From the NCBI GenBank assembly GCA_022241605.1, contig JAKOMQ010000003.1, forward strand, positions 19,655 to 83,654: DNA of 64,000 nt, written 5' to 3'. A program made the translations under genes and the position numbers. Shown one piece after another: positions 17,823-25,539 of this stretch (positions are counted from its first letter, which is position 1; each line of letters begins with the position of its first letter). The notes under the pieces are model-generated. The model was given only the letters and a program-made list of their open reading frames with translations. It had not been told where the DNA came from and ran no database searches. This DNA comes from Aquimonas sp. (GTDB taxonomy: Bacteria > Pseudomonadota > Gammaproteobacteria > Xanthomonadales > Xanthomonadaceae).

Positions 17823-19049
17823 ATGTGTTTTTCGGTCCTCGCTCTGAGCCTGCTGCTGGCGGGCCAAGCCAGTGGTCATGCCCTGTTCGATGCGGCCCTG
17901 CCAGTGCAGCTGGGGCCGCGGCCATTCTTTCTGGTGGACGACATGCCTGCGGGTGCGCTGAAGGAGGGACTGCAGGCCTGTGCCGCGGAGCGCGGGCGCT
18001 ATCGCAGCAGCCGGCTCTCGATCGGGCACCGCGGTGCGCCCCTGCAGTTCCCGGAGCACAGCCGCGAGTCCTACGTAGCAGCGGCACGAATGGGAGCCGG
18101 CATCATCGAATGCGATGTCACCTTCACCCGCGACCTGGAGCTGGTCTGTCGGCACGGGCAAGGCGATTTGCACACCACCACCGACATCCTGCTGGGTCCC
18201 TTGGCGGAGCGCTGCACGCGCCCGTTTGCGCCGGCCGAGTTTGATGCGGACGGCCGGCTGCTGCGCGCTGCGGATGCTGAGTGTCGCAGCAGCGACCTGA
18301 GCCTGGCCGAGTTTCGCCAGCTGCGCGCGCGCATGGATGCCCACAACCCGCAAGCGCGCACGGTCGAGGAGTATCTCGACGCTACCCCGCGCTGGCGCAC
18401 GGATCTGTACGCCGGTGCGGGTGGACAGTTGATGAGTCACGCCGACAGCATCGCCCTGTTCCAGCAGCTCGGCGTGGACATGACGCCGGAGCTGAAGGCA
18501 GCGGTGGTGGAGCTGCCCTTCCAGGGCATGGACCGGCGCGCGCTGGCGCTGAAGCTGCTGGAGGATTACCGCGCGGTCGGCGTGGAGCCGGCGCGGGTCT
18601 GGCCGCAGTCCTTCCATGAGGAGGACGTGCGCCTGTGGCTGGCGGAGGGCGGCGACTACGGGCGCCAGGCGGTGATGCTGGACGGTGCCACTGACCGAGG
18701 TCAGCTGATGCCGCTGGAGCGGCTTGCCGAACTTCGCGAACTCGGCCTGCGCTACTACGCGCCGCCGCTGTTCGCGCTGCTGGCGCTGGACGGCGAGGGC
18801 AGGCTGACCGCCTCGGCGCATGCGCAGGCGGTGCGAGAGTTGGGGCTGCAGCTGATCGCCTGGTCGCTGGAGCGCAGCGGCCCCATCGGCGGCAGCCGCC
18901 CGAGCTGGTATTACCAGGACGTGGAGGCAGCCCTGCAGCGCGAGGGCCAGGTGCTGGAGGTGGTCGACGTGCTGGTGCGCGAGGCCGGCGTGGTGGGCAT
19001 CTTCACCGACTGGCCGGCGACGGTGAGCTTCTACGCAAACTGCGACTGA
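17823..19049 (+). CDS. Glycerophosphodiester phosphodiesterase, exported
   Basis: The ATG at 17823 has a GGAG box upstream and starts a signal peptide (MCFSVLALSLLLAGQASG); an upstream GTG at 17796 is possible but weaker. The 408-residue product has GDPD-family motifs: GHRGAPLQFPEHS with the catalytic His-Arg pair, IIECDVTFTRD with metal-binding acidic residues, and VCRHGQGDL. Such enzymes release glycerol-3-phosphate from deacylated phospholipids, here in the periplasm. The C-terminal IAWSLERSG segment also fits the fold. No operon partner is obvious. Confidence 0.88.
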   Translation: MCFSVLALSLLLAGQASGHALFDAALPVQLGPRPFFLVDDMPAGALKEGLQACAAERGRYRSSRLSIGHRGAPLQFPEHSRESYVAAARMGAGIIECDVTFTRDLELVCRHGQGDLHTTTDILLGPLAERCTRPFAPAEFDADGRLLRAADAECRSSDLSLAEFRQLRARMDAHNPQARTVEEYLDATPRWRTDLYAGAGGQLMSHADSIALFQQLGVDMTPELKAAVVELPFQGMDRRALALKLLEDYRAVGVEPARVWPQSFHEEDVRLWLAEGGDYGRQAVMLDGATDRGQLMPLERLAELRELGLRYYAPPLFALLALDGEGRLTASAHAQAVRELGLQLIAWSLERSGPIGGSRPSWYYQDVEAALQREGQVLEVVDVLVREAGVVGIFTDWPATVSFYANCD

Positions 19050-19096
19050 AGCGGCGCGGATGCTGTCGTAAGGCCAGCGTAGGGCATCACTCCATG

Positions 19097-19222
19097 GACC
19101 GCGGCAAGCGTGCAGCGGACGCCGGTGCGCCAAGGCACACCCTATGGGCTTGCGCGCTGTTGATAGGGTGCGCTTCAGCGCACCGCGAGGCCTCGAATCT
19201 TGCCCCGGTCCGCGTCAGCGCA
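19097..19222. repeat. MITE-like repeat, family 2, copy 2 (rearranged halves)
   Basis: This gap holds a right-end half (GCAAGCGTGCAGCGGACG to CACACCCTATGGG) followed by a left-end half (GATAGGGTGCGCTTCAGCG and onward). The same units occur at 9.2 kb and 21.1 kb. The stop codon of acr3 lies in the GTCAGCGCACCG part, so the last residues of that gene are repeat-derived. Confidence 0.75.
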
Positions 19223-20267
19223 CCGACCGCGTGTACCAGCCCTCGCCGCGGCGGATCATGGCCACCAGCGACAGCATCACCGGCACCTCCACCAGCACGC
19301 CGACCACGGTGGCCAGCGCCGCGCCGGAGCCCAGCCCGAACAGGCTGATCGCCACCGCCACTGCCAGTTCGAAGAAGTTGCTGGTGCCGATCAGGGTGCT
19401 GGGCCCTGCCACGCAGTAGGGCACCTTGAGCCGGTGGTTCAGGCCAAACGCGATCAGCGCGATCAGGTAGGCCTGCAGCATGATCGGGATCGCCAGCAGC
19501 ACGATGATCATCGGCTGGGCCAGGATCTGCGGGCCCTGGAAGCCGAACAGCAGCACCAGGGTGGCCAATAGCGCCGCCATCGAGACCGGATTGAGGCGCG
19601 CCAGCACAGCTTCCAGCGATGCCTCGCCGCCGCGTGCCAGCAGCCAGCGCCGCAGCAGCTGGGCCAGGATCAGCGGCACCACGATGTACAGGCCCACCGA
19701 AAGCAGCAGGGTGCCCCAGGGCACGCTGATCGCGGACACGCCCAGCAGCAGGGCCACAATCGGGGCGAAGGCGAACACCATCACCGCGTCGTTCAAGGCG
19801 ACCTGGCTGAGCGTGAAGTTGGGCTCGCCGTCGACCAGGTTGGACCACACGAACACCATCGCCGTGCAGGGCGCTGCGCCCAGCAGGATCAGGCCGGCGA
19901 CGTAGCTGTCGAGCTGGTCGGCCGGCAGCCAGTCGGCGAACAGCACGTAGATGAACAGCCAGGCCAGCGCCGCCATGGTGAAGGGCTTGATCAGCCAGTT
20001 CACGCCCAGGGTGACGCCGATGCCGCGCGCCTGGCGGCCGACCTCGCGCATCCGCGCGAAGTCGATCTTGAGCAGCATCGGAATGATCATCAGCCAGATC
20101 AGCACCGCCACCGGCAGGTTGACGTGCTGCACCTCCATCGCCGCCAGCGCCTCGAAGCCGGCCGGGAACAGCTGGCCGAGGCCAATGCCGACGACGATGC
20201 ACAGGGCGACCCAGAGGCTCAGCCAGCGGCCGAACAGGTCGAGGCCGGGGCGCGCCTGCGCACTCAT
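19215..20267 (-). CDS. Arsenite efflux transporter, ACR3 family
   Basis: The 350-residue product has about ten hydrophobic segments typical of the bile/arsenite/riboflavin superfamily. The conserved cysteine required by Acr3 pumps is Cys134 in GAAPCTAMVFVWSNL, and GPSTLIGTSNFFELAVA is a second diagnostic block. It exports As(III) across the inner membrane using ion gradients. It is the last gene of an arsR-arsC-acr3 operon and overlaps arsC by 4 bases. Its final codons come from a family 2 repeat. Confidence 0.94.
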   Translation of the reverse strand: MSAQARPGLDLFGRWLSLWVALCIVVGIGLGQLFPAGFEALAAMEVQHVNLPVAVLIWLMIIPMLLKIDFARMREVGRQARGIGVTLGVNWLIKPFTMAALAWLFIYVLFADWLPADQLDSYVAGLILLGAAPCTAMVFVWSNLVDGEPNFTLSQVALNDAVMVFAFAPIVALLLGVSAISVPWGTLLLSVGLYIVVPLILAQLLRRWLLARGGEASLEAVLARLNPVSMAALLATLVLLFGFQGPQILAQPMIIVLLAIPIMLQAYLIALIAFGLNHRLKVPYCVAGPSTLIGTSNFFELAVAVAISLFGLGSGAALATVVGVLVEVPVMLSLVAMIRRGEGWYTRSVR

Positions 20268-20671
20268 GCCTGCACGCCCAGATCGGTCAGCAGCTGGCGC
20301 ACGCGGGCGGAGATGTCGTCGCGCACGGCGCGATAGGCGTCCTCCTCCATGTGCTTGGGGTCCTGCAGGGCCCAGTCCTCGCGGCGCTTGGCCGGCACCC
20401 AGGGGCAGCTGTCGCCGCAGCCCATGGTGACCACCGCGTCGAAGTCGATGCCGTCGATTTCGTCCAGCGACTTCGAGCCGTGGCTGGCCAGGTCGTAGCC
20501 CAGCTCGGCCATGTAGCGCACGGCCTTGGGGTTGATCACGCCGGAGGGTTTCGAGCCGGCGCTGTGGGCCTCGACCCGCTCGCCGCCGTGGATGCGGGCG
20601 AAGGCCTCAGCCATCTGGCTGCGGTTGGCGTTTTCCACGCAGACGAACAGCACGCGGACGGGGGCATTCAT
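20264..20671 (-). CDS. arsC: Arsenate reductase, low-molecular-weight phosphatase type
   Basis: The 135-residue product has the phosphatase P-loop CVENANRS (Cys11 to Arg17) and the redox cysteines Cys85 and Cys89 in MGCGDSCP. This is the thioredoxin-coupled ArsC arrangement. It reduces arsenate to arsenite, which the adjacent ACR3 pump then expels. The gene overlaps arsR and acr3 by 4 bases each, so the three genes form one tightly coupled operon. Confidence 0.95.
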   Translation of the reverse strand: MNAPVRVLFVCVENANRSQMAEAFARIHGGERVEAHSAGSKPSGVINPKAVRYMAELGYDLASHGSKSLDEIDGIDFDAVVTMGCGDSCPWVPAKRREDWALQDPKHMEEDAYRAVRDDISARVRQLLTDLGVQA

Positions 20672-21018
20672 GCGGTGGTCTCCTTGGCGGTGGGGGCGCA
20701 GACGCTGGCTGGGCCGCAGTCGGCGCCTGCGCAGCAGTTCTCGGTGAGGAAGGCGAGCAGGGCGTTCATCCGGGCGAAATCCGCCGCCACCTGGATCTGT
20801 CGGCCTTCGCGCTGGTCCTGCACCAGGCCGGCCTGGCGCAGCTGGTTCAGGTGCGCGCTCAGCGTGGGCCCGGGGATGCCGAGCGCCTCACGCAGTTCAC
20901 CGACGCAGAGCCCGGCAGGGCCGGCCTGCACCAGGGCACGAAACGCGGCCAGGCGATGTTCCTGGCCCAGCGCTCGCAGGCAGTCGAGGGCGGTGACGGT
21001 GTCCACGGACAGTTCCAT
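20668..21018 (-). CDS. arsR: ArsR-family repressor of the arsenic operon
   Basis: The ATG at 21018 gives a 116-residue winged-helix protein beginning [19 protein letters not shown]; the frame continues upstream into repeat DNA, which is not plausible coding. The helix-turn-helix is near residues 35-62. The usual arsenic site in the recognition helix (ELCVCDL) is absent. Instead, cysteines at 95, 96, 101 and 107 lie in the C-terminal tail (ENCCAGADC), like the C-terminal site known in Acidithiobacillus ferrooxidans ArsR. Arsenite binding there should release the operator at 21017-21040. First gene of the operon. Confidence 0.92.
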   Translation of the reverse strand: MELSVDTVTALDCLRALGQEHRLAAFRALVQAGPAGLCVGELREALGIPGPTLSAHLNQLRQAGLVQDQREGRQIQVAADFARMNALLAFLTENCCAGADCGPASVCAPTAKETTA

Positions 21019-21040
21019 ATTTCCGGAAAGTCGGAAATAT
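21017..21040. promoter_or_regulatory. Probable ArsR operator
   Basis: A perfect 9-bp inverted repeat ATATTTCCG / CGGAAATAT with a 6-bp spacer overlaps the arsR start codon. Such a dyad next to an arsR start is the expected binding site of the repressor, giving autoregulation. The overlap with the start codon and the lack of a clear ribosome-binding site suggest a very short leader. Confidence 0.75.
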
Positions 21041-21082
21041 ACACTGGCCCGAGGCCCGCGTGCGACGAATTGGCGTGGATCG

Positions 21083-21213
21083 CCCATAGGGTGTGCTTCA
21101 GCGCACCGTGATGCCTCGAACCTCGCCCCGGTCACGGTGACCGCATGTCGGCGAGGACATCGACCGCGGCGAGCGTGCAGCGGACGCCGGTGCGCCAAGG
21201 CACACCCTATGGG
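21083..21213. repeat. MITE-like repeat, family 2, copy 3 (complete)
   Basis: The element runs from CCCATAGGGTGTGC to GCACACCCTATGGG, with matching inverted ends of about 26 bases. The interior contains ATGCCTCGAACCTCGCCCC, which is shared with copy 2. It lies just upstream of arsR. Confidence 0.85.
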
Positions 21214-21227
21214 CTTGCGGGCTCGTC

Positions 21228-21272
21228 ATAGGGTGCGTTTCAACGTGCCGTGGTACCTCGAATCTCGCCCTC
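21228..21272. repeat. MITE-like repeat, family 2, left-end fragment
   Basis: A partial unit (TCATAGGGTGCGTTTCAACG and then CCTCGAATCTCGCCC) matches the left end of copy 3. The methyltransferase gene ends within it, so that gene's last residues are encoded by repeat sequence. Confidence 0.7.
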
Positions 21273-22052
21273 GCTGCGCTGACACAGGTAGGTGATGCCC
21301 CACTCCTGCGAGCCGCGCTCGCCGATCGGCTCGCCGGCGAGATCGAAGGCCTGCACCGACTCGAAGCCGGCCGCCTGCAGCTGGGCGAGCTGGGCCGGCA
21401 GGGAGATCGCGTAGTAGGTGACGGTGTAGCCGCGCGAGCTGTCGCGCAGCATCACGTGGTCCGCGAAGGTCTCGCTGGGCTCGGCCACGTCGTGCCCGCG
21501 CAGATGCTCGCCAAGCGCGCGGACAGCGGCGATCGGAAAGCGCAGCCAGCTGCGCGGCTGCTGCAGCCGCGGCAGCACCGCACGCAGGCGGTCGCGCAGG
21601 CCTGGCCAGCGCACCTCGCGGTTGTGGGTCTGGAAGGCGAACCAGCCGCCTGGGGTGAGCAGGCGATGGATCTCGGCGAGGATGCGCAGGCGGTCGGCCT
21701 GATCGGCGTGGTCGATGCCGTTGAAGCTGAACAGCACGAAGTCGAAGCTGCCGTCGGCAAACGGCAGGGCGCGCGCGTCACCGACCTCGAAGCTGACCCC
21801 CGGGAAACTGCGGCGGGCGCTGGCGACCATCTCCGGGCTGATGTCGATGCCCACGTAGCGCTGGGTGAGGGCGCGCAGATGCGGGGTGGTGCGGCCGGCG
21901 CCGACGCCCAGGTCGAGCACGGGTCGCTCCTGCAGCAACGGCGCCAGCCGCGCCAGGATCATGCGCTCCGCCGGCTGCAGCTGCTGCTGGCCAGCATATT
22001 CGCCAACCTCGGCCCGATAGGCCTGCAGGCATTCCTCCACGATCTCCACCAC
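21240..22052 (-). CDS. Class I SAM-dependent methyltransferase
   Basis: The 270-residue product has the SAM-binding motif VLDLGVGAGRTTPHL near residues 45-59, then VGIDISPEMVA and FDFVLFSFNGIDH. It is a class I fold of the UbiE/Methyltransf_11 look. It lacks the cysteine-rich pattern expected of arsenite methyltransferases, so its place beside the ars operon is probably incidental. The substrate is unknown. The C-terminal few residues come from a family 2 repeat fragment that contains the stop codon. Confidence 0.85.
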   Translation of the reverse strand: MVEIVEECLQAYRAEVGEYAGQQQLQPAERMILARLAPLLQERPVLDLGVGAGRTTPHLRALTQRYVGIDISPEMVASARRSFPGVSFEVGDARALPFADGSFDFVLFSFNGIDHADQADRLRILAEIHRLLTPGGWFAFQTHNREVRWPGLRDRLRAVLPRLQQPRSWLRFPIAAVRALGEHLRGHDVAEPSETFADHVMLRDSSRGYTVTYYAISLPAQLAQLQAAGFESVQAFDLAGEPIGERGSQEWGITYLCQRSEGEIRGTTAR

Positions 22053-22208
22053 GCCCTGCTCCCTTCACTAATGTGGACGTACCGTAACAGATGCTCCCGG
22101 TCGCGCTGCTGCCCTCCCGCCGCCACGCCTCTGCCAGCAAGCACTGGGCTGCTTTTGTGAAGACTGCTTTCGCAAGAAGCCGGGTACCCTTGCGGGCAAA
22201 TTCTTCAC

Positions 22209-23390
22209 ATGCGTGAGCCCATGCCCCGCTTCCGACTGCCGCGCTGGCCCTGGCTGCTGCTGATCCTGGTGCTTGGCCTTCTGCTGATGCGCTTGCCCGG
22301 CTGGTGGCTGGGGCCGGAGTTCCCCACCTATGCCGTGCAAAGCGGACCCTTGCTGGCCAATGTCGTGGCCACCGGGCGCGTGCGCACCCCCTCGCGGGTG
22401 ACCCTTGGCAGCGAAATCGCGGGGGTCCTGATCGAGCGGCATGTGGCCGAGGGTGATCGGGTGGAGCCCGGTCAGGTGGTGGCGCGGCTGCGCGCCGACG
22501 AGCTGCAGGCCCGCCTGAACGAAACCGAGGCTGCATTGGCCCAACTCGAGCAGCGCCAGCGTCCCGAAAGCCGAGCTGCCCTGCGTGAGGCCCGCGCTCG
22601 GGCCGACCAGGCCCGCCGCGAGGCTGAGCGCGCGGCGACCCTGCTGGCGAGCGGGCTGATCGCGCGTGAGCGCGCCGAACAGGCGCAGGAAACGCTGGCG
22701 ATCGCGGCTGCCCAAGCCGACCGCGCAGCCACCGTGGCCTCAGCCCTGGCCGAGGGCGGCGTGGAGGAACGCCTGCTGCGTGAGCGCATCGCCAGCGCGC
22801 GTGCCCAGCTGCAGCGCAGTGAAATCCGCAGCAGCGTGGCCGGCACCGTGCTGCGCCGCCTAGCCGAACCCGGTGACGTATTGGGCGCCGGCCGAGGCAT
22901 CGTCGAGGTCGCCGTCGATGGTCCGACCGAAATCGTGGCCCAGGTCGACGAGCGCAACCTCGACCGCTTGGCGCTGGGCCAGCCCGCCCTGGTCTCGGCC
23001 GATGCCTTCCCCGAGCGCCGCGAGCCGGGCGAGGTCAGCTTCATCGCGCCCTCGGTGGAGGCCCAGACCGGCACCGTCGAAGTGCGAGTGCGCCTGCCGC
23101 AGCCGCCGGCCTACCTTCGCCAAGACATGACGGTGTCGATCGACATCGAGGTCGGACGCCGCGAGCAGGCGCTGTCCCTGCCGCTGGACGCCCTGCGCAA
23201 TCCGCGCCCCGGTGCGGCCGAGGTGTGGGTGCTGCGCGAGGGACGAGTGGAGCGGCTGTCGGTGCGCACCGGCCTGCGCGGGCTCGAGCGCGTCGAGCTG
23301 CTGGAAGGCCTCGCCGCCGGCGAGCGCGTGCTGCCGGCGCGGCTCAACCCACCGCTGGGCAGCCGTGCCCGCGCGGTCGACGCCGGCTGA
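22209..23390 (+). CDS. Periplasmic adaptor (membrane-fusion protein) of an ABC exporter
   Basis: The 393-residue product starts with an uncleaved membrane anchor (WPWLLLILVLGLLLM). It continues as a HlyD/MacA-like adaptor, with biotinyl-lipoyl halves around GSEIAGVLIERHVAEGDRV and SSVAGTVLRRLAEPGDV flanking an alanine/arginine-rich coiled coil. A beta-barrel segment (VDERNLDRLALGQ) follows. It should link an inner-membrane exporter to an outer-membrane channel. An alternative ATG lies at 22221. The permease and ATPase genes follow immediately, as in DevBCA- or MacAB-type exporters. Confidence 0.9.
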   Translation: MREPMPRFRLPRWPWLLLILVLGLLLMRLPGWWLGPEFPTYAVQSGPLLANVVATGRVRTPSRVTLGSEIAGVLIERHVAEGDRVEPGQVVARLRADELQARLNETEAALAQLEQRQRPESRAALREARARADQARREAERAATLLASGLIARERAEQAQETLAIAAAQADRAATVASALAEGGVEERLLRERIASARAQLQRSEIRSSVAGTVLRRLAEPGDVLGAGRGIVEVAVDGPTEIVAQVDERNLDRLALGQPALVSADAFPERREPGEVSFIAPSVEAQTGTVEVRVRLPQPPAYLRQDMTVSIDIEVGRREQALSLPLDALRNPRPGAAEVWVLREGRVERLSVRTGLRGLERVELLEGLAAGERVLPARLNPPLGSRARAVDAG

Positions 23391-23399
23391 GCACAGGCG

Positions 23400-24633
23400 A
23401 TGATCAAGCGCGCGCTCGACTCGCTCTGGTTCGAATGGCTGCTGGCGATCCGCCTGCTGCTGGAGGGCCGCGCGCAGAGCCTGCTGATCATCAGCGGCAT
23501 CGGCGTCGGAGTTTGCGTGATCGTGTTTTTGACCGCGTTGATCGGCGGCCTGCAGCAGCAGATCATCGACCGCACCCTGGGCACCCAGGCGCATATCCGC
23601 GTGCGCCCGCCGGAGGACCTGGCGCGGCCGCTGCGCGAAGAGATTGAAGCCGGCCTGCTCTCGCAAGTGGACCAGCGCGCCCAGCGCCTGCGAACCCTGG
23701 ATCAGTGGCAGCGCATCGAGCAGGCCCTGCTGGCGGCGCCGGACATCACCGCCGTGTCGCCGCTGGCGTCCGGCCCGGCGCTGGCGAGGCGCGGCGCGGC
23801 CAGCCGCTCGGTGGTGATTCTCGGCATCGAGCCTGAGCGCTACACCCGCATCGTGCCGGTGCAGGATTCGCTGAAGGAGGGCCGCTTCGCCATTGTCGGC
23901 AACGACATCGCCATCGGCCGCCAGCTGGCCACCGAGCTGGGTGCGCGCCTGGGCGATCGCTTGCGTCTCGATGCCGGTGATGGCCGCGCCGACGTGTTCA
24001 CCATCGTCGGCATCTTCGAGCTGGGCGTGCGCGACATCGACCAGCGCTTCGTCTACACCGCGCTCAAGCCCGCGCAGTCGCTGCTGGACCTGCCCGGCGG
24101 CGTCAGCAGCCTCGACCTGCGCGTCACCGAGATCTTCGAGGCCGAATCGATCGCGCAGCGCATCAGCGCGCGGCTGGGCGTCAATGCCGAAAGCTGGATG
24201 ACGCTCAATCGCAATGTGCTGGATGCGCTTTCCGCGCAGAGCATGTCGACCAACCTGATCAAGTTCTTCGTCGGCCTGTCGGCGGCCTTCGGCATCGCCA
24301 GCGTGCTGGCGGTCAGCGTAGTCCAGCGCGGCCGCGAGATCGGCATCCTGCGGGCGATGGGCACCAGCCGCGGCCAGGTGCTGCGGGTGTTCCTGATCCA
24401 GGGCGCGGTGGTCGGCCTGCTCGGCTCGGCGCTGGGCGCGCTCGGCGGCGCCGGGCTGATCGGGCTGTGGAGCGCAGCGGGCCTGTCGCGCTCGGGTCGC
24501 GGCTCGTTCGAGCTGGCGGTCAGCCCCGAGCTGTTCATCGGCGCCACCCTGCTGGCCACGGTGGTCGGCATGATTGCGGCGGTAGCGCCGGCGCGACGCG
24601 CGGCCAAGCTCGACCCGGTGGAGGCGATGCGCG

Positions 24634-24641
<8 letters not shown>
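23400..24641 (+). CDS. ABC transporter permease, FtsX/LolC-like
   Basis: The 413-residue product has one hydrophobic segment near the N-terminus (LLIISGIGVGVCVIVFLTA), a long extracytoplasmic region and three C-terminal membrane helices. This is the MacB-PCD plus FtsX layout. The FtsX-like cytoplasmic motif GREIGILRAMGTSRGQVLRVF is clear near residues 310-330. It lacks a fused ATPase; that subunit is encoded by the next gene, which overlaps it by 8 bases. Substrates of such mechanotransmission systems include lipoproteins, glycolipids and toxins. None can be assigned here. Confidence 0.9.
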
Positions 24642-25350
<709 letters not shown>

Positions 25351-25508
25351 TGTAGTGATTCGCACTTGAGCGAACGTATCTGCGGCGTCCTCGGCAAGGC
25401 TGACAGCGTTTCTCTTGCTCGCCATAGCGCTGCTATGACTCGTCGTCGCGCCTTGCCAGCCACACCAATCCGCTCGCAGCTACTGTCCGCCAAGTACCGA
25501 TCACTACA
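25351..25508. repeat. MITE-like element, family 3, with terminal inverted repeats
   Basis: The element runs from TGTAGTGATTCGCACTTG to CAAGTACCGATCACTACA. The ends are inverted repeats, perfect over nine bases and imperfect over about 30. A central palindrome CATAGCGCTGCTATG is present. There is no coding frame, and it starts immediately after the TAA of the ATPase gene. Size and structure fit a non-autonomous miniature element. Confidence 0.75.
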
Positions 25509-25539
25509 CTGGGCCACGGCTTTCTGCCTCGGCCCTTGT

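Noticed and set aside
21240-22052. Methyltransferase as ArsM
   Set aside because: The cysteine pattern of arsenite methyltransferases is missing, and it is separated from the ars operon by repeats.
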